From positions 124,001 through 188,000 of the forward strand of contig JADGDG010000006.1 of assembly GCA_016744995.1 (NCBI GenBank): a stretch of DNA of 64,000 nucleotides, given 5' to 3'. The notes under the pieces were generated by a model. The model searched no databases. It worked only from the letters and a program-made list of their open reading frames with translations, and was not told the DNA's origin. This DNA is from Gammaproteobacteria bacterium. GTDB taxonomy: Bacteria; Pseudomonadota; Gammaproteobacteria; GRL18. The position numbers and the translations under genes were made by a program. Below, piece by piece: positions 8,314 to 17,693 of this stretch. Position 1 is the stretch's first letter. Every line of letters begins with the position of its first letter.

Positions 8314-9792
8314 TCAGGATTTATCAAGTTTTCCAACTAAAGATAAAGTAAAGTCTGATCCCATATATTTAAAATGTGGTCTGACATGTAAGGCCGCTCG
8401 ATACCAGCCTGGTTCACCTTCAACTTCAGTCACTTCAACCTTGGCTGAACGTAATGGGCGTCTGCTGCGTACTTCTTCTGCAGGATTCTCCTGATCAGCA
8501 ACATATTGTCTTATCCAGGTATTCAGTTCACGCTCAAGATCGCTGCGTTCTTTCCAGGTGCCCAGGTTTTCACGCTGGATCACTTTCAGGTAATGTGCGA
8601 GACGGTTAATTATGAACATATAAGGTAATTGAGAGCCTAGCTTATAATTTGTTTCTGCCACCTTGCCTTCAGGAGTATTTGGAAAACGCTTATTTTTTTG
8701 TGTTGAGTTAGCAGAGAAAAATGCCGCATTGTCCGTGCCTTTTCTCATTGTTAAAGGGATAAAACCTTCTTCCGCAAGTTCAAATTCTTTTCTATCTGAA
8801 ATTAATATTTCTGTAGGTATTTTAGTTTCAATTTCACCCATAGATTCAAAATGATGCAAAGGTAAATCATCCACTGAACCACCACTTTGAGGACCAATGA
8901 TGTTTGGGCACCATCTAAATTTAGCAAAACTATCGGTTAAACGTGAGCCAAGAGTAAAGGAAGTATTCCCCCATAAATAATCTTCATGGTCATTAGTTAC
9001 ATTTTCTTCATAATTGAAGACTTTTACTGGATTTTCTTCTGCATCATAGGGTGGTCTTAGTAAAAACCTCGGCATTGTCAGGCCAATATAGCGAGCGTCT
9101 TCAGATCCTCTAAAAGAATTCCATTTGGCATATTTTGGGCCTTCGAAAATTGATTTTAAATCTTTTAAATTTGGTAAGCCTTCAAAAGTATCCAGATCAA
9201 AAAATTGCGGTCCAGCACTGGCAATGAAAGGCGCATGTGACATAGATGCTACACTGGAAACATGCTGCATTAATTTAACATCCGGTGTAGATGGACTGAA
9301 TTGATAGTTTGAAATCATGACCCCGACAGGCTCACCACCAAATTGGCCAAATTCAGAAGTATAAACTTGTTTATACAACCCAGACTTAACCACTTCAGGT
9401 GCATCTTCAAAGTCATCCAGAAGATCGTCTTTCGAAACATTTAAAAGCTCAACTTTTATATTTTCCCGAAAGTTTGTGCGATCAATTAACAGTTTAAGAC
9501 CACGCCAGGATGATTCAAGACTTTGAAGTTTATTATGATGCATAACTTCATCAAGCTGCCGACTCATCTGTTGATCAAGCTCAGCAATCATTTTATCAAC
9601 CAGATTTTTATTAACTCGTTCACCTTTATTTTTTGGTTTTATTAATTCAGAAATAAAAGCACTGACACCTTTACGTTGAATATCATACCCTTCATCTGCA
9701 GGTTTAAGTTTGGTTTGACTTACAATTGAGTCAAGTAAAGAACTTGTTTCTGATTGTTGTTGTTCTACAATAGTTTCTGAACTGGCGGGCAT
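8314..9792 (-). CDS. tssC: Type VI secretion contractile sheath large subunit TssC (VipB)
   Basis: TssC and TssB form the contractile sheath around the Hcp tube. The 492-residue length and motifs are typical: LESSWRGLKLLIDRTNF, ISNYQFSPSTPDVKLMQHVSSVASMSHAPFIASAGPQFF broken across the N-terminal domain, FRGSEDARYIGLTMPRFLLRPPYD, and the C-terminal RPHFKYMGSDFTLSLVGKLDK. It is the last gene of the minus-strand run and lies 91 bases after tssB. Confidence 0.96.
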   Translation of the reverse strand: MPASSETIVEQQQSETSSLLDSIVSQTKLKPADEGYDIQRKGVSAFISELIKPKNKGERVNKNLVDKMIAELDQQMSRQLDEVMHHNKLQSLESSWRGLKLLIDRTNFRENIKVELLNVSKDDLLDDFEDAPEVVKSGLYKQVYTSEFGQFGGEPVGVMISNYQFSPSTPDVKLMQHVSSVASMSHAPFIASAGPQFFDLDTFEGLPNLKDLKSIFEGPKYAKWNSFRGSEDARYIGLTMPRFLLRPPYDAEENPVKVFNYEENVTNDHEDYLWGNTSFTLGSRLTDSFAKFRWCPNIIGPQSGGSVDDLPLHHFESMGEIETKIPTEILISDRKEFELAEEGFIPLTMRKGTDNAAFFSANSTQKNKRFPNTPEGKVAETNYKLGSQLPYMFIINRLAHYLKVIQRENLGTWKERSDLERELNTWIRQYVADQENPAEEVRSRRPLRSAKVEVTEVEGEPGWYRAALHVRPHFKYMGSDFTLSLVGKLDKS

Positions 9793-9883
9793 AAAAGACT
9801 CCTTTCTTTAAAAATCATCCTGTGTTGCTTATTTTAATAAGCTGAATATTTTATTGGGGTATAGCTGATATTTAACTTATTGT

Positions 9884-10378
9884 TTAAGTTATTTTTAACT
9901 CAGACATAAGTTGTTCTTTTTTATTATCATCCTGGAGGACTGCCTGAATTTCTTTTCTAAAGGCCGGCACATTTCCTAATGGACCTTTAAGAGCAACAAG
10001 CGCTTCACGAAGCTCTAAAAGTTTACTCAGTTCTGGGACTTGCCTGACAATACTTTCAGGTTCAAAATCCTTTAAGCTGGTAAATGAAAGATTTATTGAA
10101 AGTTCAGAAGCTTCTTCATCTGAACTTTCATCAGATAATTTATCAGCAACATTTAAATTGATAGATAATTTTTGTTTACTTAAGACTTCATTGAAATTAT
10201 CTTTATTGATATTGATTGGTTTTCTTTCTTCGACAGGACGTTCATCTTCCCTTTGTGTAAAATCACCCATCACCATAACTTTAAATGGCAATTCGATCTC
10301 TTCTTTACTGTCACCAGTACTTGGGGAATATTTGATATTGATGCGTTCTTTAGGGGCGACTGAGCCTTCTTTGGCCAT
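9884..10378 (-). CDS. tssB: Type VI secretion contractile sheath small subunit TssB (VipA)
   Basis: The 164-residue protein has the TssB pattern: SVAPKERINIKYSPSTGDSKEEIELPFKVMVMGDFT near the N-terminus and a C-terminal helix (LLELREALVALKGPLGNVPAFRKEI) that locks into TssC. An acidic loop near residues 80-95 is longer than in many relatives. A good ribosome site (GGAG) precedes the ATG. tssA lies upstream and tssC downstream. Confidence 0.96.
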   Translation of the reverse strand: MAKEGSVAPKERINIKYSPSTGDSKEEIELPFKVMVMGDFTQREDERPVEERKPININKDNFNEVLSKQKLSINLNVADKLSDESSDEEASELSINLSFTSLKDFEPESIVRQVPELSKLLELREALVALKGPLGNVPAFRKEIQAVLQDDNKKEQLMSELKIT

Positions 10379-10470
10379 AATATTACTCCTTTTAATCCAT
10401 TTTGTTTGTACAATTTTAATCCATTAATAGTTAAATACGTTTAACTATTAAACCATTTTAGACATCCCGA

Positions 10471-12219
10471 TTAAACATCTAATGCAAGGATCGGATCAAG
10501 CTGACAGAGCCTTGAATACAAATGTGAGATTTCTTTTTCAAAATTATCAGTATTTGATATTTCTTCAAAACTCTCTGCTTGCGAGCGATTCCTATATGTG
10601 CGAATTAGAAGATAAACGATATTCTTTTCTAAATCAGGTTCCCAGCATTCTAATTTATTTTTTAAAAAAATTCCATCAATTTCTTTTAAAAGAAAAAAAG
10701 CTAATTTATTCTGAGCATTATCATAGCAGAATTTTGCAAGATAATATTTCCAGAATGTTTTTTTTCTTAAATTACTTTGTACTTTAATTTTATCTTGAAA
10801 TAGTGCAATGGCTTCATTCATTTTTTGTACTTTCAGCAACAAACCTGCCTCATTAATGACTGATTCATAATCCATTTCAGGATCAGTACCTGAAGATTGA
10901 ATTGTCAGATCAGGATTATTTGCTAATACTTCAGTATTTATCCATTGTTTAGTTGTCTCATCAGCAAAGCCAATGTTATCCATAAATTTTAAAAAACACA
11001 AATCTGGATATTGACGTAAAAATAACGCCAGGTGATCTTTGACCTGAATGGCTGACTCATGCATTCCTAAGGCTTCTAATGAAACAGCAACCAGGTAATG
11101 TGCATCCAGCCAAAATGGTGCTTTAGAAAAACTTTGCTCTACCTGAGGTATCAGCTCCTGATAATTTTTACTTTCAAATAAATTATTATAATAATTTATT
11201 TTATCTTTTGGTAAAGATCTCAATGGCGTGACATTATTCTTGTGCATAGGAAGTTGAGTGATCCCCATCCAGGTTGAGAATCGATTCATTGCATAAGCCG
11301 AAGGTGAATCCAGATTTTGTCTCAAGGACCATAAAGATAAATTTCTCATTGCTTCATGACACTGGTGAATGATCTTATTTTTATCTTTCTCATTGTTTAT
11401 TTCAGGTAGATTAATTGATGTAGAATTAAAATCAGTTGTGTGATTTAATTTTACCTTTTCAGTGTTTGATAAAATTGCATTTTTCACTGAATTTATTGTA
11501 TCTGTTTCTGTTAAATTTTTTTCGACAATAGTTTCAGTAGTACGTTCAGAATTCTCTGTTGTTATAATAGAAGACTGATTTTTTTCATTTTCTATGATTC
11601 TATTGTCTTTAATATTTTGTATCGTTTTGAGTTCATGAATGCGTTCATCTTCAATTTTTTTCGACTCTTTAAGAGGTTCAATCTGTGCAAGGATAAGACG
11701 CCTAAAATTACCTAATGCCGGTGCTTTTTTCTTAAGTCTCGCATTTAAAAGTTGTTCAATTTTTTTTATTATTTGATAAATTTCATCCAGTTCATCAAGC
11801 TGCCTGATATCAGGCACGAGTTCACTTAAAATAATTTCAAATTTATCTGACAACCATTCATAAGCATTACTACGTGCTCTTGCTTTTATCGGAAATAAAT
11901 TATCCCAATAGGTGATAAGAATTTGATAATTAATAATCAAACCTGTTTTAATACCTGAAACGCCATGCTCCTCAAATAAGGCACGAGTCAAATAGCAAGA
12001 GACTTTTAAATCTTTTGATTTACTGCTTAGTATGTTAATACAGGCTTGTGATACCTTTTCCCAATTTACTGGACCTCGGTCAATCATGGAGCCTTGCTTT
12101 GCTAATTCATCCTCAATAAACTCATACTCATCATCGTAGCAAACATTGATACCAGCCGTATGTTCTGATGAAATTGGATTGGTAATAAGTTTTGTGAGGC
12201 TATCATTTATTATAATCAT
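10471..12219 (-). CDS. tssA: Type VI secretion protein TssA
   Basis: TssA caps or organises the baseplate and growing sheath. The 582-residue protein has an N-terminal ImpA_N domain (about residues 15-150: GPVNWEKVSQACINILSSKSKDLKVSCYLTRALFEEHG), a Glu/Asn/Thr-rich low-complexity linker (about 185-270) and a C-terminal VasJ-like helical region (about 290-580). This is the long form of TssA. Its start lies four bases from the stop of the PAAR-like gene, so the two are co-transcribed. Confidence 0.9.
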   Translation of the reverse strand: MIIINDSLTKLITNPISSEHTAGINVCYDDEYEFIEDELAKQGSMIDRGPVNWEKVSQACINILSSKSKDLKVSCYLTRALFEEHGVSGIKTGLIINYQILITYWDNLFPIKARARSNAYEWLSDKFEIILSELVPDIRQLDELDEIYQIIKKIEQLLNARLKKKAPALGNFRRLILAQIEPLKESKKIEDERIHELKTIQNIKDNRIIENEKNQSSIITTENSERTTETIVEKNLTETDTINSVKNAILSNTEKVKLNHTTDFNSTSINLPEINNEKDKNKIIHQCHEAMRNLSLWSLRQNLDSPSAYAMNRFSTWMGITQLPMHKNNVTPLRSLPKDKINYYNNLFESKNYQELIPQVEQSFSKAPFWLDAHYLVAVSLEALGMHESAIQVKDHLALFLRQYPDLCFLKFMDNIGFADETTKQWINTEVLANNPDLTIQSSGTDPEMDYESVINEAGLLLKVQKMNEAIALFQDKIKVQSNLRKKTFWKYYLAKFCYDNAQNKLAFFLLKEIDGIFLKNKLECWEPDLEKNIVYLLIRTYRNRSQAESFEEISNTDNFEKEISHLYSRLCQLDPILALDV

Positions 12220-12222
12220 CTT

Positions 12223-12537
12223 TTATAAACTTAATTGAGCATGTACATTCTTCTGGACTAACTGTTTCTTTTTAGTCGTCATTTTTCTATCTGAGTTTAC
12301 AAGTTCTGATTTTTTTCTTTGTGGTAAAAGAAGGTTTAGAAATATAGAAGATAAACTTACGGCTAAGTCCCCAGGATGTGATACGCAACTACTGAAGCCA
12401 TATAAAGCATAAACATCATCAACTTTCATGGAAGGGATGCTATTTGCGAGGACATTTGAGCTAGAGGAAATAGAGGATCTTGAAGGAAAACATCCGTGTC
12501 CTATACACATATCACCCAACCGAGTAACGTGCGGCAT
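12223..12537 (-). CDS. PAAR-like type VI spike-tip protein, divergent C-terminus
   Basis: The 104-residue protein begins like PAAR-fold spike-tip proteins that sharpen VgrG: VTRLGDMCIGHGCFPSR, then SSSNVLANSIPSMKVDDVY and a C-x2-HPGDLA block with S-x-IFLN. The first half keeps the PAAR pattern. After about residue 75 the sequence becomes Lys/Gln-rich and no longer matches the expected GD-containing repeat. I checked another frame for a simple frameshift and found no better match. It may be a decayed or specialised PAAR protein, or lack an effector extension. It is the first gene of the tssA-tssB-tssC run. Confidence 0.75.
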   Translation of the reverse strand: MPHVTRLGDMCIGHGCFPSRSSISSSSNVLANSIPSMKVDDVYALYGFSSCVSHPGDLAVSLSSIFLNLLLPQRKKSELVNSDRKMTTKKKQLVQKNVHAQLSL

Positions 12538-12722
12538 AATAATTAGTCCTTTAATTATTTAATAGTTTAATTTGATAATTCATATTAGCATAAAATGATT
12601 TATTAATTCCACTATTTTTTTATGTAGTTTATTAGACCCAATCAATATTTGTAAAGTGATATCAAAATTGATAGACTTTTATAAGGAATAAAAAAAATAG
12701 TTATGGATAAACGGTAATTTTA

Positions 12723-13547
12723 ATGAAATATATCAGCTTTTCTTTTACATGTGTGTGCCTGTTTTATTTATCTGCCTGCGGTTTAAATACTAAGTTTGAT
12801 GATAATGACTATCGCCCTGTCGGTGCATCCCCCCCCCTGAATTCAGATACCCATACCTTATCAAAAACCCGAAAGGTAAGTATTGAAAAAGAAACTGACA
12901 ATGAAGAAATTGATTCCACCAACCCCACTCGTTATGTACGACCCAACTCAGAAGCGACAAAGGCAAACACATCGACAACCATTGAAGACAACTCCAAAAG
13001 TTCAGCTACGGTAAAATCAGCGACTAAAAATATTTCAACACCTTTGGCAACATCAGCAGCAACATCAAGTAAACAGGGGGTTGTCAGTAAGACAATTAAT
13101 GAATTTTTTAATTCACGATATGGCGACTCAGATATTGTTATAAAGATATCAAAAACAGTGAAAATTCATTGTAATCAACCTCAATCTGAAAAAATGCCCT
13201 CAATAAAAGAGAACATGCTTGTCTGTAATTATCAATTTCCTGAATATTGCGGTTCTCATGCTTTTTCATTAATTACCAATCAAAACAAACAGCTTTTGAT
13301 GTTTCATGATAAGAAACACCAGCGTAATATCATTGACACTATCATCGACAATAAGCAATCAACACCCGGTTTATGGGATAAAAATGACTATGTTTCAAGT
13401 GAATTATTAACCGTTATACAGTTAATAAGTGACAAAACATTTGACACAAATCATTTAGGTTGGATAATGAATGTTAGTAAAAATGAAAAAGCACAACTAG
13501 GACACTCTTATTCTTTAGCAGTTAATGAAGCGAGTAAATGTTTTTAG
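12723..13547 (+). CDS. Unknown lipoprotein
   Basis: The 274-residue protein has a type II signal peptide with lipobox LSAC, so Cys19 should be lipidated. Residues about 20-125 are Ser/Thr/Asn-rich and probably disordered. Residues about 125-274 form a compact domain with four Cys (IHCNQPQ, LVCNYQF, EYCGSH and the C-terminal KCF). I do not recognise the family. It is transcribed away from the type VI genes across a 185-base spacer. It is too long and dissimilar to be called TssJ. Codon use matches the neighbours. Confidence 0.72.
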   Translation: MKYISFSFTCVCLFYLSACGLNTKFDDNDYRPVGASPPLNSDTHTLSKTRKVSIEKETDNEEIDSTNPTRYVRPNSEATKANTSTTIEDNSKSSATVKSATKNISTPLATSAATSSKQGVVSKTINEFFNSRYGDSDIVIKISKTVKIHCNQPQSEKMPSIKENMLVCNYQFPEYCGSHAFSLITNQNKQLLMFHDKKHQRNIIDTIIDNKQSTPGLWDKNDYVSSELLTVIQLISDKTFDTNHLGWIMNVSKNEKAQLGHSYSLAVNEASKCF

Positions 13548-13752
13548 GATCTTCAGATGCTGATAGAGAAAGCTCTCAATTCAATGCTGTTTATACAGAC
13601 TTTCTACTAGAGCTCTCTCTAAAACAAGACAATTCAAAATAAGGCAGTGATAAACTTATGTATTATAAAAGAACCTTGATAAATATAAGAAATTCTGCTA
13701 TTTAATAAGTATATAGAAAGTATTACCATCAAAGATTAGGATTATTTATAAT

Positions 13753-13962
13753 ATGAAGTACATTTTTAGACATACCGCATTTATAGAGCATGAAATTGAT
13801 GCCAAAGACATCGTTGAGGCAAAAAAGAAGTTTTTTTCTGATGTCGCTGAGAGTAATGAGTTTTTTACCAGCGCGAAAAAAGTTGTTACCGATGAGCGCA
13901 TAAAAATATTAAATGAAGGCGGCAATCATATTGATACTTTCAATATTTATGATGATGTATAA
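13753..13962 (+). CDS. Small unknown protein
   Basis: This is a 69-residue, acidic protein with no signal peptide or membrane segment. It appears to be one alpha/beta unit: MKYIFRHTAFIEHEIDAKDIVEAKKKFFSDV, then a helix and ERIKILNEGGNHIDTFNIYDDV. The strand-helix-strand pattern and the AKDIVEAKKKF segment look real, but no family is recognised. It lies 205 bases after the lipoprotein and convergent with rlmG. Confidence 0.55.
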   Translation: MKYIFRHTAFIEHEIDAKDIVEAKKKFFSDVAESNEFFTSAKKVVTDERIKILNEGGNHIDTFNIYDDV

Positions 13963-13976
13963 TTTTTTGATAATAT

Positions 13977-15170
13977 TTACATTTTAACTGCTTTTATAAC
14001 AACAAATTTGTCATTAGCCGCAACAAGTGTCTGGTTACCAAATATTTTTTTTAGTTTTAAATGGTAACCTAAGTGACGATTACCCACAATCCAAAGCTCC
14101 CCCCCCTTCTTCAACACACTTTTTGATTGTTTGAACATTTGCCAGGCAATGGCATCGCCAACGACATACTGCTGATGAAAAGGAGGATTACACAGGATCA
14201 AATCTGTTTTTTCCTGGACATTTGTTTCAATGTCCCCTGATAAAGCATTCGCTGCAATATATTGCAAATTCAAGCATCCTGTTTGCAAATTTGCCTCCAG
14301 AGTCATTTTTGCAGAAGCAACCGCCATATAGGACTCATCAATACAGGTAATACTGGCTTGCGGGTTGAGTTGCGCCGCCTTTAGGGACAAAACCCCGTTA
14401 CCACAGCCTAAATCAATGATATTGTCATATTGTTTTCTATCAGGGAAGTTCTGTAAAAAAAATCGTGTGCCGATATCAAGCTTATTTCTGGAAAACACAT
14501 TAGCCTGATTGTAAATAAGCGCTTTTGAATCCTCCAGTTGAAAGGTAGTAGTACATTTGTCCTGCCCATGGCTATATTTTTTTGCATCAACTGAAGCAGA
14601 TTCTGGTTCTGCTTCTGGTTCTACAAAGACCAGTCTGGATTTTTTCCATGTTAGTGAAGCATGAGCTGGTCCAATGAGCTGGCTGAGCATATTCAGGGTA
14701 TTTTTTTGCAAATTTTTTGCCATCATACCGCCTAAAATAAGTGCCTCTGGATTAAGATGCCCGATAAGTTTGGACATTTCACACTTAAAAAAGGTCTGAT
14801 TCTTTGCCTCTTTAAAAATAACCAGATCATATTTTCCATCTATGTCTTCAGTGCTTTTTATCAATGTCAGATTTTTAAGATTGTCAGGGCAATTAGCTTT
14901 GATATTCTGAATCGTTGCCTCATGACTTATAAATGAATCGCTATAAGAATCACATGAAAATTGTGACAAAGGCACAGCCAAAGCACCGAAGGCATCATTT
15001 ATTATTAAAATTCTGGACTTTTCTAAATTTAAGCGACCGGACTGAAGCCATTCAAGCAATTGTTTGAGAATGTGCAAATCGGCTGAATTCCAGGCCTGCA
15101 GATTCTTATCATTATCAGGAATTCGTTTTATGGAATATTCACCAAAGGGTGTTATGTATTGCCGAGTCAT
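13977..15170 (-). CDS. rlmG: 23S rRNA (guanine-1835-N2)-methyltransferase RlmG
   Basis: RlmG uses S-adenosylmethionine to methylate G1835 of 23S rRNA. The 397-residue protein has the duplicated methyltransferase layout. The N-terminal degenerate half has ILIINDAFGALAVPLS. The C-terminal catalytic half has IIDLGCGNGVLSLKA (SAM-binding), CIDESYMAVASAK and the catalytic CNPPFHQQ. The NANVFSRNKLDIGTRFF linker and C-terminal KFVVIKAVK match the E. coli protein closely. The ATG overlaps the rmuC stop by four bases. Confidence 0.95.
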   Translation of the reverse strand: MTRQYITPFGEYSIKRIPDNDKNLQAWNSADLHILKQLLEWLQSGRLNLEKSRILIINDAFGALAVPLSQFSCDSYSDSFISHEATIQNIKANCPDNLKNLTLIKSTEDIDGKYDLVIFKEAKNQTFFKCEMSKLIGHLNPEALILGGMMAKNLQKNTLNMLSQLIGPAHASLTWKKSRLVFVEPEAEPESASVDAKKYSHGQDKCTTTFQLEDSKALIYNQANVFSRNKLDIGTRFFLQNFPDRKQYDNIIDLGCGNGVLSLKAAQLNPQASITCIDESYMAVASAKMTLEANLQTGCLNLQYIAANALSGDIETNVQEKTDLILCNPPFHQQYVVGDAIAWQMFKQSKSVLKKGGELWIVGNRHLGYHLKLKKIFGNQTLVAANDKFVVIKAVKM

Positions 15171-16621
15171 AATGATTTTTTGCCTTTTATGCCAAGCTCC
15201 TGTATCGCTTTAGCTCTGGAGATAAGATTACCGTTGCCGCTAAACAAGCGGTTATGAGCAGTATTATAACTACTTTTGGCCTTATCTAACTGGTGGCCGA
15301 TATTTTCCAGCTCTGCGACAAATAAAGAAAACTTATCTAACATATCACCTGCTTTTTTTGCTATTTCTTCAGCATTGGATTGTTGCTTATCATACCGCCA
15401 AAAGTTCTCAATTGTGCGTACTGTGGCTAATAATGTTGTGGCACTCACCAAAATAATTTTTTTCTGAAAGGCTGCAAATATAATTTCCGGCTCTTCATTA
15501 ATGACCAGCATCAAAGCCTGCTCTATTGGCACAAATAACAAGACAAAGTCCAGTGAATGCAATTCACTAATAGCAGAATAATCTTTATCTGAAAGTATTT
15601 TAATATGGTTCTTTAAAGATTGAATATGACTTTTAAGGCAGGCTTTTTGTTCTTCAGCATCAATAGAAGACACATATTGAGAATAACTCTTTAATGACAC
15701 TTTAGAGTCAATAATTACCGTCTTTTTATCCGGCAAATTAATGACCGCATCAGGACGTAGTAAATTATTGTTTTCACCATGAAAAGCAGGTTGAATAATA
15801 TATTCAAGATCCTTTCGCAAGCCACTGCTTTCCAGTAAATTTTCCAGGATCATTTCGCCCCAGTTACCCTGAAATTTAACATCACCTTTTAATGCCCGGG
15901 TCAGATTGACAGTATCCTCACTAATTTGCTGATTAAGAGATGACAATTGTTTCACCTGTTCAACTAAGGAAATACGATCTCGGGATTCTGTTTCATGAAT
16001 TTGTTCAACTTTATGTTTAAACTCAGTAAATTGTTCTTTAAATGGTGTTAATAAATGAGTCATCTCCTGTTGATTGGATTGCTTTAATTCCCTGGCATTA
16101 TGGGAAAATATCTTATTGCCAAGCAATTCGAACTGTTCTTTGAGCTGGACTTTTGACTGCTCAAGATTTTCAATGATAAGCTGTGCTGCCTTTAATTTTT
16201 CATCGGCTTTTATTTGAACTTCTGACACTTGTTTCTCATAACGGTGTGCTTCATCCCTTAACTCTTGTGACTCCTGGAATGATGTCTCCAGAGATTCTTT
16301 GTAATCATTTACCTGTGCCGCACGAGTTGCATAAATAGCTTTTAGCTCATTCATTTTAGAAAGCTCATCTATTTTTTTATACAATGCAATATCTTTATCA
16401 GCCAGTTGCTGACGAATTAAGTCCAGTTCATTTTCCAGGTTTTCAATATCAAGGTTAAATATCTTACGTTCAGAATCATGCTGTAACTGCAACTCTCTTA
16501 CTGAAAGATTATGCCGTAAAGCTATTTTTGAGCGGTAGTATAGCCAGAAGAGAATTGCACCAGTAATAAAACCAGTTATTGCAATCAATATCAAATTTAT
16601 AGTGTGTTGATCTATTTGCAT
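15167..16621 (-). CDS. rmuC: DNA recombination protein RmuC
   Basis: RmuC is a membrane-anchored nuclease-like protein thought to limit inversions between short repeats. The 484-residue protein has one N-terminal membrane segment (about residues 10-27), a long coiled coil (about 35-220) and the RmuC nuclease-like core (GNWGEMILENLLESSGL, RPDAVINLPDKKTVIIDSKVSLKSY, DFVLLFVPIEQAL). The DSKVSLK block resembles a PD-(D/E)XK active site. It lies 25 bases after znuB and overlaps rlmG. Confidence 0.94.
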   Translation of the reverse strand: MQIDQHTINLILIAITGFITGAILFWLYYRSKIALRHNLSVRELQLQHDSERKIFNLDIENLENELDLIRQQLADKDIALYKKIDELSKMNELKAIYATRAAQVNDYKESLETSFQESQELRDEAHRYEKQVSEVQIKADEKLKAAQLIIENLEQSKVQLKEQFELLGNKIFSHNARELKQSNQQEMTHLLTPFKEQFTEFKHKVEQIHETESRDRISLVEQVKQLSSLNQQISEDTVNLTRALKGDVKFQGNWGEMILENLLESSGLRKDLEYIIQPAFHGENNNLLRPDAVINLPDKKTVIIDSKVSLKSYSQYVSSIDAEEQKACLKSHIQSLKNHIKILSDKDYSAISELHSLDFVLLFVPIEQALMLVINEEPEIIFAAFQKKIILVSATTLLATVRTIENFWRYDKQQSNAEEIAKKAGDMLDKFSLFVAELENIGHQLDKAKSSYNTAHNRLFSGNGNLISRAKAIQELGIKGKKSL

Positions 16622-16645
16622 TTGACTCTATAGGTTTAAAAGAAT

Positions 16646-17488
16646 CTAAGATTTTATTCGAGATGAACGCTTGAAACGAATAAAGGATTTAAACAAGCTT
16701 GATAACAAATAAGCCACACCGGCAACGAGAATAATAGTAGCACCGGCTGGTAAATCAGGTTCATAGGAGATAAACAGGCCTGTTGTTGTAAATAGCACCC
16801 CAAGTATAGCGGCCAGAAGCATCATAAGACCAATGGAATGAACATATTGTTTTGCAATCGCTGCTGGCAGTGTCAATAATGCAATCACTAGAATAAGACC
16901 AACAACCTGAATCAATAAAACGACAGTAATGGCTATCAGGCAAAGCAGCAGCAAATAGAACAAATTAACATTGATCCCGCGCACTGTTGCAAATTCAATA
17001 TCAAAGGAAATAGCCACTAGTTGCTTATAAAAGGCAGCAACAAAAATAATGGTAATAATGTCGAGTATGAGCATAATAAAAAGTTGCTCAGTTGAGATAA
17101 ACAGGATATTTCCAAATAGAAATGACATTAAGTTTGTATTGTATCCTTCTGATTTGCTAATAAATATTATACCTATTGCCATACCAACAGCCCAAACAGC
17201 GCCAATGGTTGTATCTTCCTGATGTTGCCACTTTAACTTGATAACACCAATAATCACAGCAGCCAGTAAAGCGGCAATTAATGCTCCTGCAAATGGGTTT
17301 AAACCAAAAAAATAGGCAACACCCATACCGCCTAATACTGAATGCGCAATCCCGCCGGCCATATAACTAATACGATTAACCACAACAAAGCTTCCCGTCA
17401 AACCGCAACCAATACTTGCAAGAATTCCACCGAGCAAGGCATTTTGCAAAAAAGCCTGAGATGTTAACGCTGTAAAAAATTCAAACAT
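16646..17488 (-). CDS. znuB: Zinc ABC transporter permease ZnuB
   Basis: The 280-residue protein is an ABC-3 family metal permease with about eight membrane segments. Family landmarks are the N-terminal NALLGGILASIGCGLTGSFVVVNRISYMAGGIAHSVLGGMG and LLTLPAAIAKQ near the C-terminus. With the neighbouring ATPase and His-loop binding protein it should import zinc. It is separated from znuC by 205 bases containing a hairpin repeat, which is unusual for this operon. Confidence 0.93.
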   Translation of the reverse strand: MFEFFTALTSQAFLQNALLGGILASIGCGLTGSFVVVNRISYMAGGIAHSVLGGMGVAYFFGLNPFAGALIAALLAAVIIGVIKLKWQHQEDTTIGAVWAVGMAIGIIFISKSEGYNTNLMSFLFGNILFISTEQLFIMLILDIITIIFVAAFYKQLVAISFDIEFATVRGINVNLFYLLLLCLIAITVVLLIQVVGLILVIALLTLPAAIAKQYVHSIGLMMLLAAILGVLFTTTGLFISYEPDLPAGATIILVAGVAYLLSSLFKSFIRFKRSSRIKS

Positions 17489-17569
17489 ATTATTTTTTTA
17501 TAAAGCCTGTTTTGTAAATTTAGTTATTCAAGATTTCAATCTATCGGGTATATAGTAATACTAAATTAG

Positions 17570-17661
17570 CATTCCTAAATAGTGCACACTGAGTATCAGT
17601 TTCTATTGTTTATACCAGCTGTCGGTAAATAATATTTATCATTTAGAAAACAGTTATTTAG
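17570..17661. repeat. R1 hairpin repeat, copy B
   Basis: This is a 92-base shorter version of the element at 550-685. It shares CATTCCTAAATAGT, GAGTATCAG, TTCTAT, GTTTAT, then CGGTAAATAAT and the end CAGTTATTTAG. It lacks the inner GATTGTG hairpin. It sits in the znuC-znuB spacer, where it could stop or tune transcription into znuB, rmuC and rlmG. Confidence 0.7.
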
Positions 17662-17693
17662 TTATTGTTACTCTAAAAAGATGAGTCAAAATA

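Noticed and set aside
12223..12537. A simple frameshift explaining the odd PAAR C-terminus
   Set aside because: Reading another frame over 12300-12380 did not restore a PAAR-like sequence.
13548..13752. Short self-complementary stretches around AGAGCTCT
   Set aside because: They are short and isolated, with no second copy in the window and no clear terminator shape.
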